Of a DNA stretch of 64,000 nucleotides, positions 55,843 to 64,000 are shown piece after piece. Under the pieces are notes generated by a model, which saw only the letters and a program-made list of their open reading frames with translations, did no database searches and was not told the origin of the DNA. Numbering within the stretch: position 1 is the first letter of the stretch; the number at the start of each line of letters is the position of its first letter. Source of the DNA: Winslowiella toletana. GTDB lineage: Bacteria; Pseudomonadota; Gammaproteobacteria; Enterobacterales; Enterobacteriaceae. A program made the position numbers and the translations under genes. The stretch is from positions 1,550,001 to 1,614,000 of the forward strand of contig NZ_JAGGMQ010000001.1 in the NCBI RefSeq assembly GCF_017875465.1. Direction: 5' to 3'.

Positions 55843-56667
55843 ATGGCAGATCAACCGATTATTAAACTCCGCGATGGCAATATGATGCCGCAACTGGGGC
55901 TTGGCGTCTGGCAGGCAAGTATTGAGGACGCACGCAATGCGGCAGTTAAAGCGCTTAGCGTTGGTTATCGTTCGATAGACACCGCCGCCATTTATAAAAA
56001 TGAAGAGGCCATTGGTCAGGCGCTGCAGGAAACGGATGTGCCGCGTGACGATATCTTTATTACCACCAAACTGTGGAATGACGACCAGCTAAATGCCGAA
56101 CAGGCGCTGGAAACCAGCCTGAAAAAACTGCAGCTGGAGAGTGTTGATCTCTATCTGATGCACTGGCCTTGTCCGCAAAAAGACAACTATGTGGCAGCGT
56201 GGAACGCGATTATTGCGTTACAAAAACAGGGGCTGACCAAAAGCATCGGCGTCTGTAACTTCAACCAGCCGCATCTGAAACGCCTGATTGATGAAACCGG
56301 CGTCACGCCGGTGGTTAACCAGATTGAGCTGCACCCGATGCTGCAACAGCGTGAACTGCATGCGTGGAATGCGATGCATCAGATTCAGACCGAATCCTGG
56401 AGCCCGCTGGCGCAGGGAGGTAAAGGGGTCTTTGATCAGGAGATTATTAAAAACCTGGCGAAGAAATATGGCAAAACCCCGGCGCAGATTGTGATTCGCT
56501 GGCACCTCGACAGCGGCCTGGTGGTGATCCCGAAATCCATCACCCCGGCGCGCATTGAAGAGAATTTTAAAGTGTTTGATTTCCGTCTGGAAAAACCGGA
56601 GATCAGCGACATTGCGAAGCTGGATAAAGGCAACCGGTTAGGCCCGGATCCGGATGAGCTGAATTAA
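55843..56667 (+). CDS. dkgA: Aldo-keto reductase (2,5-diketo-D-gluconate reductase A)
   Basis: 274-residue NADPH-dependent reductase, (beta/alpha)8 barrel. Catalytic tetrad visible: Asp46 and Tyr51 in SIDTAAIYKNE, Lys76 in TTKLWND, His107 in YLMHWP. Reduces 2,5-diketo-gluconate, methylglyoxal and related carbonyls. AAAGGAG lies before ATG. Probably activated by the divergent YqhC. A terminator hairpin follows. Confidence 0.94.
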   Translation: MADQPIIKLRDGNMMPQLGLGVWQASIEDARNAAVKALSVGYRSIDTAAIYKNEEAIGQALQETDVPRDDIFITTKLWNDDQLNAEQALETSLKKLQLESVDLYLMHWPCPQKDNYVAAWNAIIALQKQGLTKSIGVCNFNQPHLKRLIDETGVTPVVNQIELHPMLQQRELHAWNAMHQIQTESWSPLAQGGKGVFDQEIIKNLAKKYGKTPAQIVIRWHLDSGLVVIPKSITPARIEENFKVFDFRLEKPEISDIAKLDKGNRLGPDPDELN

Positions 56668-56674
56668 TTGCAGC

Positions 56675-56698
56675 AAGGGCGGCGTTCTTGTCGCCCTT
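56675..56698. terminator. Hairpin between dkgA and ftsP
   Basis: Arms AAGGGCG and CGCCCTT with a 10-base loop in the 32-base gap of the convergent genes. No long T-run. Confidence 0.55.
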
Positions 56699-56699
56699 A

Positions 56700-58124
56700 T
56701 CAGATCGCAGGCTGCACCAGCAGCTGCCCTGCGGAGCCACGGTCGGCCATCTCCAGCACCTGACTGTGATAGACAAACGGAAAATGCTCTGACGATGACT
56801 GGGTAAACATCACCAGCAGTTCCACATCGCCATCCACCCAGACCGTATCTTTCCAGCCGCGATCTTCACCCATCGGCTGCGCGCCATTAACGCTTTTGAT
56901 CAGGAACATCACCCCTTCAATATGGAAGGATTGCGGCGAATCCGCATGGATAATCCAGCGCTCAAACGTCCCCTGTTGCGACTGCGTATCAATGCGCGTC
57001 ATATCCCACAGCGCACCATTGATGCCCGGCAGCGCATCGCCCAGACGGAACTCGCGTGTACGACCCGGCAGGCCATCAAGGATTTGATCGGCGACCAGTC
57101 GCATCGGCAGGTTATCAGTCACTAACGGCAGCAGCCCGGTAGGTCGCAGGTTCAGCACCAGCGTCGAGGTCAGAATGCTGGAAGGCTCAAAGAAACCACG
57201 CAGACGATCCATCACCCCCGCCGCCACTCCGGCAGTAATCGACACCTCTTCCCCCTGCGACATATCGACCAGCACTTCACGGCGTTCGCCCGGCGCCAGT
57301 GACAGCTGTAGCACCGCCACCGGCGCAGGCAAAAAGCCCTGATCGCTGGCGATAACATTAAACGGGCGGCCATCACTCATCACCAGCTGATAGCGACGCG
57401 AGTTGGACGCATTCAGCAGACGTAAACGCACCCAGCCGCGCGATACCTCGACATAAGGATTTTGCACGCCATTGACCAGCAGCGTATCGCCGACAAAGCC
57501 GCCACTGGCTGGGGGTTCATATTTCGGCGCGCCAAAATTATCCAGCCGTTTATCCTGAATAATAACTGGAAAATCATCGACGCCGTAGTGATTAGGAATC
57601 GGCAGATTTTTACTGATCTCATCCTCCACCAGCCACATCCCGGCCAGGCCGTTATAGACATGCGGCGCCATACGGTTCGGGGTGTTGGCGTGATACCAGC
57701 AGGTGGCGGCGGCCTGACGGATCGGCACTACCGGCGACCAGTCAATGCCTGGCGACATCATCCGCGGTGCGCCGCCCATCAGTGCGCCCGGTACTTGCAG
57801 TCCAGCCACCGTCATTGATACCGGTTCATTCAGGCGATTGCTGTATATCAGTTTGACATCATCACCGCTCCAGACGCGTACCGTCGGCCCAAGGTAGATG
57901 CCATTAATACCCCACACCGGCACTTTGTTATTATTGTCACCGCTAAATGACCAGTGGCTGCGTTGCAGGGTGAGAAACAGTGGCTGACCGCGACGGGATT
58001 CCAGCAACGGCGGAACCGGCAGCGCGGTTCCCTTAGCTGCCGCGGCACGGGCGCTGAAAGGCACTGCGCCCGCGCACAGGGCGATGCCCGATGCCTGAAT
58101 AAATTGACGTCGACTGAAGGACAT
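56700..58124 (-). CDS. ftsP: Cell division protein FtsP (SufI)
   Basis: 474-residue periplasmic protein of the multicopper-oxidase fold that lacks the copper ligands in known FtsP; it stabilises the divisome under stress. The N-terminus carries a twin-arginine signal FSRRQFIQASGIAL and a hydrophobic stretch to about residue 28. Matches E. coli SufI, a standard Tat substrate. Lies downstream of plsC in the same orientation as parC-plsC-ftsP in E. coli. Confidence 0.95.
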   Translation of the reverse strand: MSFSRRQFIQASGIALCAGAVPFSARAAAAKGTALPVPPLLESRRGQPLFLTLQRSHWSFSGDNNNKVPVWGINGIYLGPTVRVWSGDDVKLIYSNRLNEPVSMTVAGLQVPGALMGGAPRMMSPGIDWSPVVPIRQAAATCWYHANTPNRMAPHVYNGLAGMWLVEDEISKNLPIPNHYGVDDFPVIIQDKRLDNFGAPKYEPPASGGFVGDTLLVNGVQNPYVEVSRGWVRLRLLNASNSRRYQLVMSDGRPFNVIASDQGFLPAPVAVLQLSLAPGERREVLVDMSQGEEVSITAGVAAGVMDRLRGFFEPSSILTSTLVLNLRPTGLLPLVTDNLPMRLVADQILDGLPGRTREFRLGDALPGINGALWDMTRIDTQSQQGTFERWIIHADSPQSFHIEGVMFLIKSVNGAQPMGEDRGWKDTVWVDGDVELLVMFTQSSSEHFPFVYHSQVLEMADRGSAGQLLVQPAI

Positions 58125-58247
58125 AAAAACTCCGTACCCGTAAGCGCGGCTAAGGAGAACAGGCCGCTTTCCATTTTTTTATGATATGAGATGTGCTGTG
58201 TTAATAACTGACGACACTATGATGCGCCGTCAGCCCTGAATATCGGC

Positions 58248-58985
58248 TTAAACCTTGTTATTCGCTTCGCGCTCGGCCACTTCGGCATCCAGCTGTTCAA
58301 GCTTAGCAGTCATTAGCTCACGGCAGTGGGTCGCCAGCTTACGCACCGACTGATTTTCGAACTGCTTCACATCTACCGGCGGCAGCATTTCGATAATCAC
58401 CAGGCCATTGTTCCAGCGATTCAGTTTAATTTTGTCGTGCGTAGTAGAGACGACGATCGGGATAATCGGCACGCCAGCGGTCATCGCGGCATGAAAAGCG
58501 CCGGTTTTGAACGGCAGTAAACCGCGACCACGGCTGCGCGTACCTTCCGGGAACATCCAGAACGAGATCCGCTTCTTCTGAAACTGCTTCACCATTTCAC
58601 CAATGGTGCCCGCAGCTTTGGCGCGGTTGTCGCGATCAATCAGCAGGTTGCCGGTCAGCCAGTACAGCAGGCCAAAGAACGGCACCCATAACAGGCTTTT
58701 CTTGCCGATAGTCACGGTGGTGGGCTGCACCATATTGGCGGCAGTGATCATATCGTAGTTATTCTGGTGATTAGCTATATAGATAGCATTACCATAGTTT
58801 TCAGCACCTTCAGGCTTGCGCAGCTCCACTTTCAGGCCAAAAACCGTCGACAGGCGTCCGAACAGGCGTCCAAACGTCGCAACATGACGAGGATTTCGTG
58901 GTGAAAACAGGCAGTAAATACAGCCAAACACGCAAACCAGAACCGAATAAATAACGACAAAAATGGCACGTAAAATTAAGAGCAT
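58248..58985 (-). CDS. plsC: 1-acyl-sn-glycerol-3-phosphate acyltransferase
   Basis: 245-residue inner-membrane enzyme that makes phosphatidic acid from lysophosphatidic acid and acyl-ACP or acyl-CoA. The HX4D catalytic motif is NHQNNYD (His73, Asp78), and FPEGTRSRGRG near residue 142 binds the phosphate. N-terminal hydrophobic helix about 2-25. ATG 58985 is chosen: GAGG five bases upstream and the same length as E. coli PlsC; a GTG lies one codon before. An essential gene. Confidence 0.97.
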   Translation of the reverse strand: MLLILRAIFVVIYSVLVCVFGCIYCLFSPRNPRHVATFGRLFGRLSTVFGLKVELRKPEGAENYGNAIYIANHQNNYDMITAANMVQPTTVTIGKKSLLWVPFFGLLYWLTGNLLIDRDNRAKAAGTIGEMVKQFQKKRISFWMFPEGTRSRGRGLLPFKTGAFHAAMTAGVPIIPIVVSTTHDKIKLNRWNNGLVIIEMLPPVDVKQFENQSVRKLATHCRELMTAKLEQLDAEVAEREANNKV

Positions 58986-59083
58986 CACAACCTCGTGGTT
59001 ACTTCCGAGCTAAGAACCTGACGGCAGGCTATTGTTACCTTTGGGCGCCAGACGCTCAGTATACTGTCTTCCGCAGAAAACAC

Positions 59084-59125
59084 ACCGGGCGCAGCAACAC
59101 TTATCGTGCCGTCAACGCGCCCGGT
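59084..59125 (-). terminator. Hairpin between parC and plsC
   Basis: Arms ACCGGGCGC and GCGCCCGGT (9 bp) with a 24-base loop, followed on the minus strand by GTGTTTTCTG. Probably a terminator or attenuator for parC transcripts. Confidence 0.55.
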
Positions 59126-59132
59126 ATTAGCG

Positions 59133-61406
59133 TTATTCTTCGCTATCCGCCACCGTCGGGCGTGCAGGCGCATCAACCTCAACCTTGTCGATACGTTGCA
59201 GACCACGCGGCAACAGCGTGCCGCGACGACCACGTTCAGCACGGAACTTCTGCAGCTCTTCGGCACGCAGCGTCAGTTTGCGCTTGCCAACGTGCAGGGT
59301 TACCGCGCTGTTGGCAGGCAGCAACAGCAGCCATACCAGCTTATCTTCACCCGATGCGGCCTGCGCCGATGGAATAGAGATAATCTTATTGCCTTTGCCT
59401 TTCGACAGCTGCGGTAAATCCCCCACCGGGAACAGCAACATACGACCGGCACTGGTGATCGCCAGCAGCAGATCGTTGTCGTCGTGAATCGCCATTGGCG
59501 TCATCACGCGGGCATTGGCAGGCAGCGACAGCAGGGTTTTACCGGCGCGATTGCGTGAAACCAGATCGCTAAAGGTACAGACAAAACCATAACCGGCGTC
59601 AGACGCCATCAGCAGTTTCTGATCGTCGGCCTCCATCAGCACCTGTTCAATCACCGCGCCCGGCGGTGGCGTCAGTTTGCCGGTCAGCGGCTCACCCTGT
59701 CCGCGCGCCGACGGCAGCGTAATCGGATCCAGCGCATAGCTGCGACCAGTAGAGTCAATAAACACTACCGGCTGATTACTCTTGCCGCGCGCCGCCGCAC
59801 GATAGCTGTCGCCCGCTTTATAGCTCAGCCCCGCCGGGTCAATATCATGGCCCTTGGCGCTGCGCACCCAGCCAGACTGTGACAGTACAATCGTCACCGG
59901 CTCTGATGGCACCAGCTCATGTTCACTGATCGCTTTCGCTTCACCACGTTCCCGCAGTGGCGAACGACGGTCATCGCCATAGGCATCGCTGTCAGCCTGT
60001 AGCTCTTTTTTCAGCAGGGTATTCATTTTGCGTTCTGAAGCGAGAATCGCCTGCAACTGGTCACGCTCTTTCGCCAGCTCATCCTGCTCACCGCGAATCT
60101 TCATCTCTTCCAGTTTGGCGAGATGACGCAGTTTTAATTCCAGAATCGCTTCGGCCTGGGTTTCGCTGATATCGAAGCGCGACATCAGCACCTGCTTCGG
60201 CTCATCCTCAGTACGAATGATATGGATCACTTCGTCGATATTGAGGAATGCCACCAGCAAACCTTCAAGGATATGCAGGCGTTTCAGCACTTTTTCCAGA
60301 CGGTAATTCAGACGACGACGCACCGTATCGCGGCGGAACACCAGCCACTCGCTGAGGATCTCCAGCAGGTTTTTCACCGCCGGACGATTGTCGAGGCCAA
60401 TCATATTCAGGTTAATGCGGTAGCTTCTTTCCAGGTCGGTGGTGGCAAACAGGTGGTTCATCACCTGATCCATATCCACCCGGTTGGAGCGCGGCACAAT
60501 CACCAGTCGCGTCGGGTTTTCGTGATTCGATTCATCACGCAGATCCTCGACCATCGGTAATTTTTTATTGCGCATCTGCGCCGCGATCTGTTCCAGCACG
60601 CGCGCGCCGGAAACCTGATGCGGTAAGGCGGTGATCACCACATCGCCATCTTCGCGCTTCCACACCGCACGCATCCGCACCGATCCACGACCATTTTCAT
60701 AGATCTTACGGATCTCATTACGTGGCGTAATAATTTCCGCTTCGGTCGGGTAGTCCGGCCCCTGCACGATATCCAGCAGTTCATCCAGCGAGGTCTTCGG
60801 GCTGTCGATCAGCGTAATCGCCGCTTTCGCCACTTCACGCAGGTTATGTGGCGGAATATCGGTCGCCATCCCCACCGCAATGCCGGTGGTGCCGTTCAGC
60901 AGAATATTGGGCAGGCGCGCAGGCAGCATTTTCGGCTCCTGCATGGTGCCGTCAAAGTTCGGCACATAATCCACCGTGCCCTGCCCCAGTTCGCCGAGCA
61001 ACACTTCCGCATATTTAGACAGGCGCGATTCGGTATAACGCATCGCCGCAAAGGATTTCGGATCATCCGGCGCACCCCAGTTCCCCTGACCATCAACCAG
61101 CGGATAGCGATAGGAGAATGGCTGCGCCATTAATACCATCGCCTCGTAACAGGCGCTGTCGCCATGAGGATGGTATTTACCCAGCACGTCACCGACGGTA
61201 CGCGCGGATTTTTTAAATTTGGCGCTGTTGTTCAGCCCCAGCTCCGACATGGCGTAGACAATGCGGCGCTGAACCGGCTTCAGGCCATCGCCAATATAAG
61301 GAAGCGCCCTGTCCATGATGACGTACATGGAGTAGTTGAGGTACGCATTCTCTGTAAAGGTATGCAGGGCAAGACGCTCTGCACCATCCTGCGTCAAGTC
61401 ACTCAT
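59133..61406 (-). CDS. parC: DNA topoisomerase IV subunit A
   Basis: 757-residue type IIA topoisomerase subunit that decatenates daughter chromosomes with ParE. N-terminal winged-helix/tower domain with catalytic Tyr124 in [10 protein letters not shown], coiled-coil gate (about 370-490), and C-terminal beta-pinwheel blades with repeated RSAKGHDID / GRSYALDP / GRMLLFPV. The quinolone-resistance positions equivalent to E. coli Ser80 and Glu84 are Ser84 and Glu88, both wild type. Start at ATG 61406 ([13 protein letters not shown]) follows GAGGA; ATG 61415 would be too near that site. Four residues longer at the N-terminus than E. coli ParC. Confidence 0.97.
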   Translation of the reverse strand: MSDLTQDGAERLALHTFTENAYLNYSMYVIMDRALPYIGDGLKPVQRRIVYAMSELGLNNSAKFKKSARTVGDVLGKYHPHGDSACYEAMVLMAQPFSYRYPLVDGQGNWGAPDDPKSFAAMRYTESRLSKYAEVLLGELGQGTVDYVPNFDGTMQEPKMLPARLPNILLNGTTGIAVGMATDIPPHNLREVAKAAITLIDSPKTSLDELLDIVQGPDYPTEAEIITPRNEIRKIYENGRGSVRMRAVWKREDGDVVITALPHQVSGARVLEQIAAQMRNKKLPMVEDLRDESNHENPTRLVIVPRSNRVDMDQVMNHLFATTDLERSYRINLNMIGLDNRPAVKNLLEILSEWLVFRRDTVRRRLNYRLEKVLKRLHILEGLLVAFLNIDEVIHIIRTEDEPKQVLMSRFDISETQAEAILELKLRHLAKLEEMKIRGEQDELAKERDQLQAILASERKMNTLLKKELQADSDAYGDDRRSPLRERGEAKAISEHELVPSEPVTIVLSQSGWVRSAKGHDIDPAGLSYKAGDSYRAAARGKSNQPVVFIDSTGRSYALDPITLPSARGQGEPLTGKLTPPPGAVIEQVLMEADDQKLLMASDAGYGFVCTFSDLVSRNRAGKTLLSLPANARVMTPMAIHDDNDLLLAITSAGRMLLFPVGDLPQLSKGKGNKIISIPSAQAASGEDKLVWLLLLPANSAVTLHVGKRKLTLRAEELQKFRAERGRRGTLLPRGLQRIDKVEVDAPARPTVADSEE

Positions 61407-61864
61407 TATTCTCATTTCCTCACATCGCAGCGCGATGACTGCTCACTTCGACACGCCGCACAGCGGTAAGTTTGGCGAGGATAGTACCTTATCTGGTGAT
61501 GTTCTGTCACAGAGAACCGCGAGCCCGCGCGGCTAAAACCCTCTGCGATCGCTGGAATAGTTTAAGGCGGATTATTTCCCTGCAATGATTAAAATTATAT
61601 TTAATATGCGAACGGGGTCACACTTATTTATTTGGCGCCAGAGTGTGACCGCCATCTCAATTAATTAGCCATGCTGGCCGATGTTTTAATTTTGTCCCAT
61701 CCGGCGGACAGTATTTAGTATTGTCGCTTTGGCTAACGGCGACTAGATTAATCATCACAGTCCGTTAAACATCCATTCACTACCCGAAAACAACTAAGGA
61801 AACCTGTAACCAACACTCATCAATAATAAGCATCAGAAAATCTGACGCACATAAGAAGGGTAAT
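61407..61864. other. Divergent intergenic region parC / PTS operon
   Basis: No gene. The parC promoter is expected near 61430-61500 on the minus strand. The distal part before the PTS regulator is AT-rich and holds a long-armed inverted repeat at 61616-61650. Confidence 0.45.
61616..61650 (+). promoter_or_regulatory. 9-bp inverted repeat upstream of the PTS operon
   Basis: Arms GGTCACACT and AGTGTGACC are perfect and separated by 17 bases containing a smaller GGCGCC palindrome. Lies about 215 bases before the regulator ATG. May be an operator for the PRD regulator or a leader hairpin. Confidence 0.45.
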
Positions 61865-63433
61865 ATGATGCAGCCTCTTACCTCACGACAAAACCGGTTA
61901 TTGAAATACTTGCTGCAACATCAGGAGCATGTAACGGTTAAAAATATTGCACATTATCTGGATGTCTCAGAAAAAACCGTTCATCGCGATATGCAGTTTG
62001 TTGAGGCCATGCTTGCCGCGTGGAATATTTACCCGGACAAAAAGGTCGGCGCCGGCATTATGTTAATCGCCGCCGATAACCAGCGTTTAATTCTGCTGGA
62101 GCAGCAGATTGTGGTGGATGACGGCGAAAGCGACGCGCTGGCCAACAATGCACGCCGGGTGAAGATTGCCTCGCAGCTGCTAAGCGATACGCCACGGGAA
62201 ACCTCAATCAGCAAGCTCTCCGAACGCTATTTTATCAGCAGCGCATCGATTGTTAACGATCTGAAGGTGATTGAAAGCTGGATGCAGCCGCTCGGCCTGA
62301 CGCTGGTACGCAGCCAGAGCGGCACCCATATTGAAGGCAGCGAAAGCTGCGTGCGCCAGGCGATGGTGTCGTTAATCAATCAGGTGATGAGCCATAAAGA
62401 GCCGGGGATGGTCAACCATTCGCGCCTCGACCCAGGCAGCTATCATGCCCTGACTCACTATTTTGGCGCAGCGGATGTCGATTTTGTCCAGCAGCTGCTA
62501 CAGGAGATGGAGCAACAGCTGGCATGGCAGCTGGGCGAACCTTACTACGTCAATATTTTTACCCATATCTTAATTATGATGCACCGTATGGCGGCGGGAA
62601 ATTGCTTAACCCTTAGCGATGAGACCATTTATCAGCAGGTGGATAATCATATTTTTACTATCGCTGGCAATATGGTGCAGCAAATCGAACAGCGCGTGGC
62701 GAATTCACTGCCCGCCGATGAAGTGTGGTTTATTTACCAGTATATTATCTCCTCCGGTATTGTGCTGGAAGAGCGCGCCGACAACCAGCCGCCGCATTAT
62801 AAATATGCCAATGGTGAATCAAGGCGTTTAACGCTGTCATTAATTGATCTGTTTTCCGACCTGATTAATATTGACCTGCGCAGTGATAAATTGCTCTATG
62901 ACGGCCTGTTAATTCACGTCAAACCGTTACTTAACCGGCTTAAATATCATATCCGCATTCGCAATCCGTTATTAGACGATATTAAAAATGAACTGCGTGA
63001 TATTTACCAGATTACGCAACAGGCGATTAGCCAGTTGTGCCTGCGCTTCCAGCTACAGGACATTGCTGAAGATGAAACCGGTTATCTGAGCATTCATTTT
63101 CAGGCCGCGCTGGAACGCCAGATTGCCCATAAACGTATCCTGCTGGTCTGTTCCAGCGGTGTTGGCACCTCGCACCTGCTGAAAAGCCGTATTTTGCGCG
63201 CCTTTCCTGACTGGATCATCGTCGGCGTAGTCTCCGCCAGCAATATGGTCAGCTTTTGCCAGCATGAAGATATTGAGCTGGTGATCTCCACCATTCATTT
63301 GCAGGCGCCACAGATTCCGGTGGTCTATGTTTCGGCATTTTTTAATGACGACGATATTAAACGCGTCACTGAGAGCGTGATTGCCAGCAAATTGCATCAG
63401 GCGGTGAATGCACTCTCAGCGGCTGAGCATTAA
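61865..63433 (+). CDS. PRD-containing PTS-controlled regulator (BglG/MtlR type)
   Basis: 522-residue transcriptional activator or antiterminator. N-terminal HTH domains (about 5-65, VTVKNIAHYLDVSEKTVHRDM; and 100-150, TSISKLSERYFISSASIVNDL), two PTS regulation domains (about 180-285 and 300-400, with His as phosphorylation sites), and a C-terminal EIIB-like domain with LLVCSSGVGTSHLLKS near 425-440 (Cys site). No EIIA domain at the end; a separate EIIA gene follows after 21 bases. It probably controls its own PTS operon. Confidence 0.88.
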   Translation: MMQPLTSRQNRLLKYLLQHQEHVTVKNIAHYLDVSEKTVHRDMQFVEAMLAAWNIYPDKKVGAGIMLIAADNQRLILLEQQIVVDDGESDALANNARRVKIASQLLSDTPRETSISKLSERYFISSASIVNDLKVIESWMQPLGLTLVRSQSGTHIEGSESCVRQAMVSLINQVMSHKEPGMVNHSRLDPGSYHALTHYFGAADVDFVQQLLQEMEQQLAWQLGEPYYVNIFTHILIMMHRMAAGNCLTLSDETIYQQVDNHIFTIAGNMVQQIEQRVANSLPADEVWFIYQYIISSGIVLEERADNQPPHYKYANGESRRLTLSLIDLFSDLINIDLRSDKLLYDGLLIHVKPLLNRLKYHIRIRNPLLDDIKNELRDIYQITQQAISQLCLRFQLQDIAEDETGYLSIHFQAALERQIAHKRILLVCSSGVGTSHLLKSRILRAFPDWIIVGVVSASNMVSFCQHEDIELVISTIHLQAPQIPVVYVSAFFNDDDIKRVTESVIASKLHQAVNALSAAEH

Positions 63434-63454
63434 TTTTCTGATGAGGTGAAGTAA

Positions 63455-63925
63455 ATGGATATTAATAAAATTCTTAATGCAAATCGCGTCACGTTAACCA
63501 TGAACGCCACCACCAAGGATGAGGCGATTCAGGAGCTGACCGAATTGCTGTATCAGGATGGCGCGCTCAGCTGCAAAGAGGCGTTTATTCGTGATGTTTA
63601 TCTGCGTGAAGCCGAAGGTTCTACCGGCTTTGAAAACCATATTGCCATTCCGCACGGCAAATCCTCGGCGGTAAAACAGACCACGCTGGCGATTGGCCGC
63701 ACACGCCAGGATATCGCCTGGGAGACGCTGGATGGCAGCAAGGTACGCTGCATTATTCTGTTTGCCGTGCGTCTGGAAGATCAGAACACCACACATATTC
63801 GCCTGCTGTCTCAGGTTGCCAGTGCGCTGGCCGACGATGAGGTGATTGCTCAGCTGTTACAGGAGACCGACCCGGAAAGGATTATTCAACTGTTCAGTCA
63901 GTATGCGGAAACCGACCTCTGCTAA
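63455..63925 (+). CDS. PTS fructose-family EIIA component
   Basis: 156-residue cytoplasmic phosphocarrier. The phospho-accepting His67 lies in NHIAIPHGKSSAV, the signature of fructose/mannitol-type EIIA. Receives phosphate from HPr and passes it to EIIB, encoded next. The sugar is not determined by this domain. GATGAGGTGAAG lies before ATG. Confidence 0.92.
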   Translation: MDINKILNANRVTLTMNATTKDEAIQELTELLYQDGALSCKEAFIRDVYLREAEGSTGFENHIAIPHGKSSAVKQTTLAIGRTRQDIAWETLDGSKVRCIILFAVRLEDQNTTHIRLLSQVASALADDEVIAQLLQETDPERIIQLFSQYAETDLC

Positions 63926-63948
63926 CCCTTAATAAGACGAGGCATACC

Positions 63949-64000
63949 ATGAAAATAGTTTGTGTAGCCGCCTGTACCGCAGGCATCGCGCATACCTATA
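63949..64000 (+). CDS. PTS fructose-family EIIB component, cut by window end
   Basis: Only 17 codons are inside the window: MKIVCVAACTAGIAHTY. The CxAGIAHT pattern is the EIIB active-site loop of fructose-type PTS (usual form ACPTGIAHT). GAGG precedes ATG 63949. The EIIC gene is expected further right. Confidence 0.85.
   Translation, partial: MKIVCVAACTAGIAHTY

Noticed and set aside
58985..59266. Minus-strand frame between parC and plsC
   Set aside because: Overlaps the end of parC in another frame and the terminator hairpin; no support.

Overview
The window looks like a chromosomal segment of an enterobacterium, most likely Erwiniaceae (Pantoea/Erwinia type). The basis is protein similarity by eye: ParC, PlsC, FtsP, ExbB, ExbD, MetC, YghB, YqhC, DkgA, YlaC and FtnA all read as close relatives of the E. 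coli proteins, and the exbD-exbB / metC / yghB / yqhC / dkgA / ftsP-plsC-parC order follows the E. coli layout. The genus is an inference. No rRNA, tRNA, CRISPR array or complete insertion sequence was seen.

Layout. 0.3-3.4 kb: ferritin ftnA behind a Fur-like box, then a PAS-PAS-PAS-GGDEF-EAL c-di-GMP enzyme. 3.6-11.5 kb: a complete malonate decarboxylase operon mdcABCDEFGH on the minus strand, with its LysR-type regulator mdcR convergent at the far end. 11.7-15.6 kb: a four-gene Anbu cluster (proteasome-like peptidase, transglutaminase-like protease, alpha-E protein, circularly permuted ATP-grasp), then a YjlB-type cupin. 16.6-20.3 kb: a sigma-28-type factor, a membrane-bound winged-helix regulator with an overlapping membrane partner, and a sigma-54 activator without receiver domain. 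This set resembles the regulators of lateral (Flag-2) flagella, but no flagellar structural gene is in the window. A near-consensus sigma-54 promoter lies upstream of the sigma-28 gene. 20.7-24.2 kb: two small membrane proteins, a MocR-type regulator and an Rpn/YhgA-type nuclease.

24.4-37.8 kb: a contact-dependent inhibition locus. It has cdiB, a 3201-residue cdiA and a small AT-rich immunity gene, followed by debris from earlier module exchange: a second VENN-motif copy joined to a truncated immunity gene, a foreign FHA-repeat fragment, two broken symE-like genes, and an intact ParDE-type toxin-antitoxin pair. 38.1-43.4 kb: a five-gene archaic (Csu-type) chaperone-usher pilus. 43.9-48.3 kb: two tandem MHYT-GGDEF-EAL genes, the first with an altered catalytic motif.

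48.3-61.4 kb: exbBD with a Fur-like box, a TRAP transporter operon lying between exbB and metC, then metC, yghB, yqhC, dkgA (without yqhD), ftsP, plsC and parC. 61.9-64 kb: the start of a fructose-family PTS operon (PRD regulator, EIIA, EIIB cut by the window end), preceded by a strong inverted repeat.

Taken together, the window combines core housekeeping genes with accessory modules for carbon acquisition (malonate, TRAP, PTS), surface life and competition (Csu pili, CDI, three c-di-GMP enzymes) and an orphan flagellar-type regulatory cascade.
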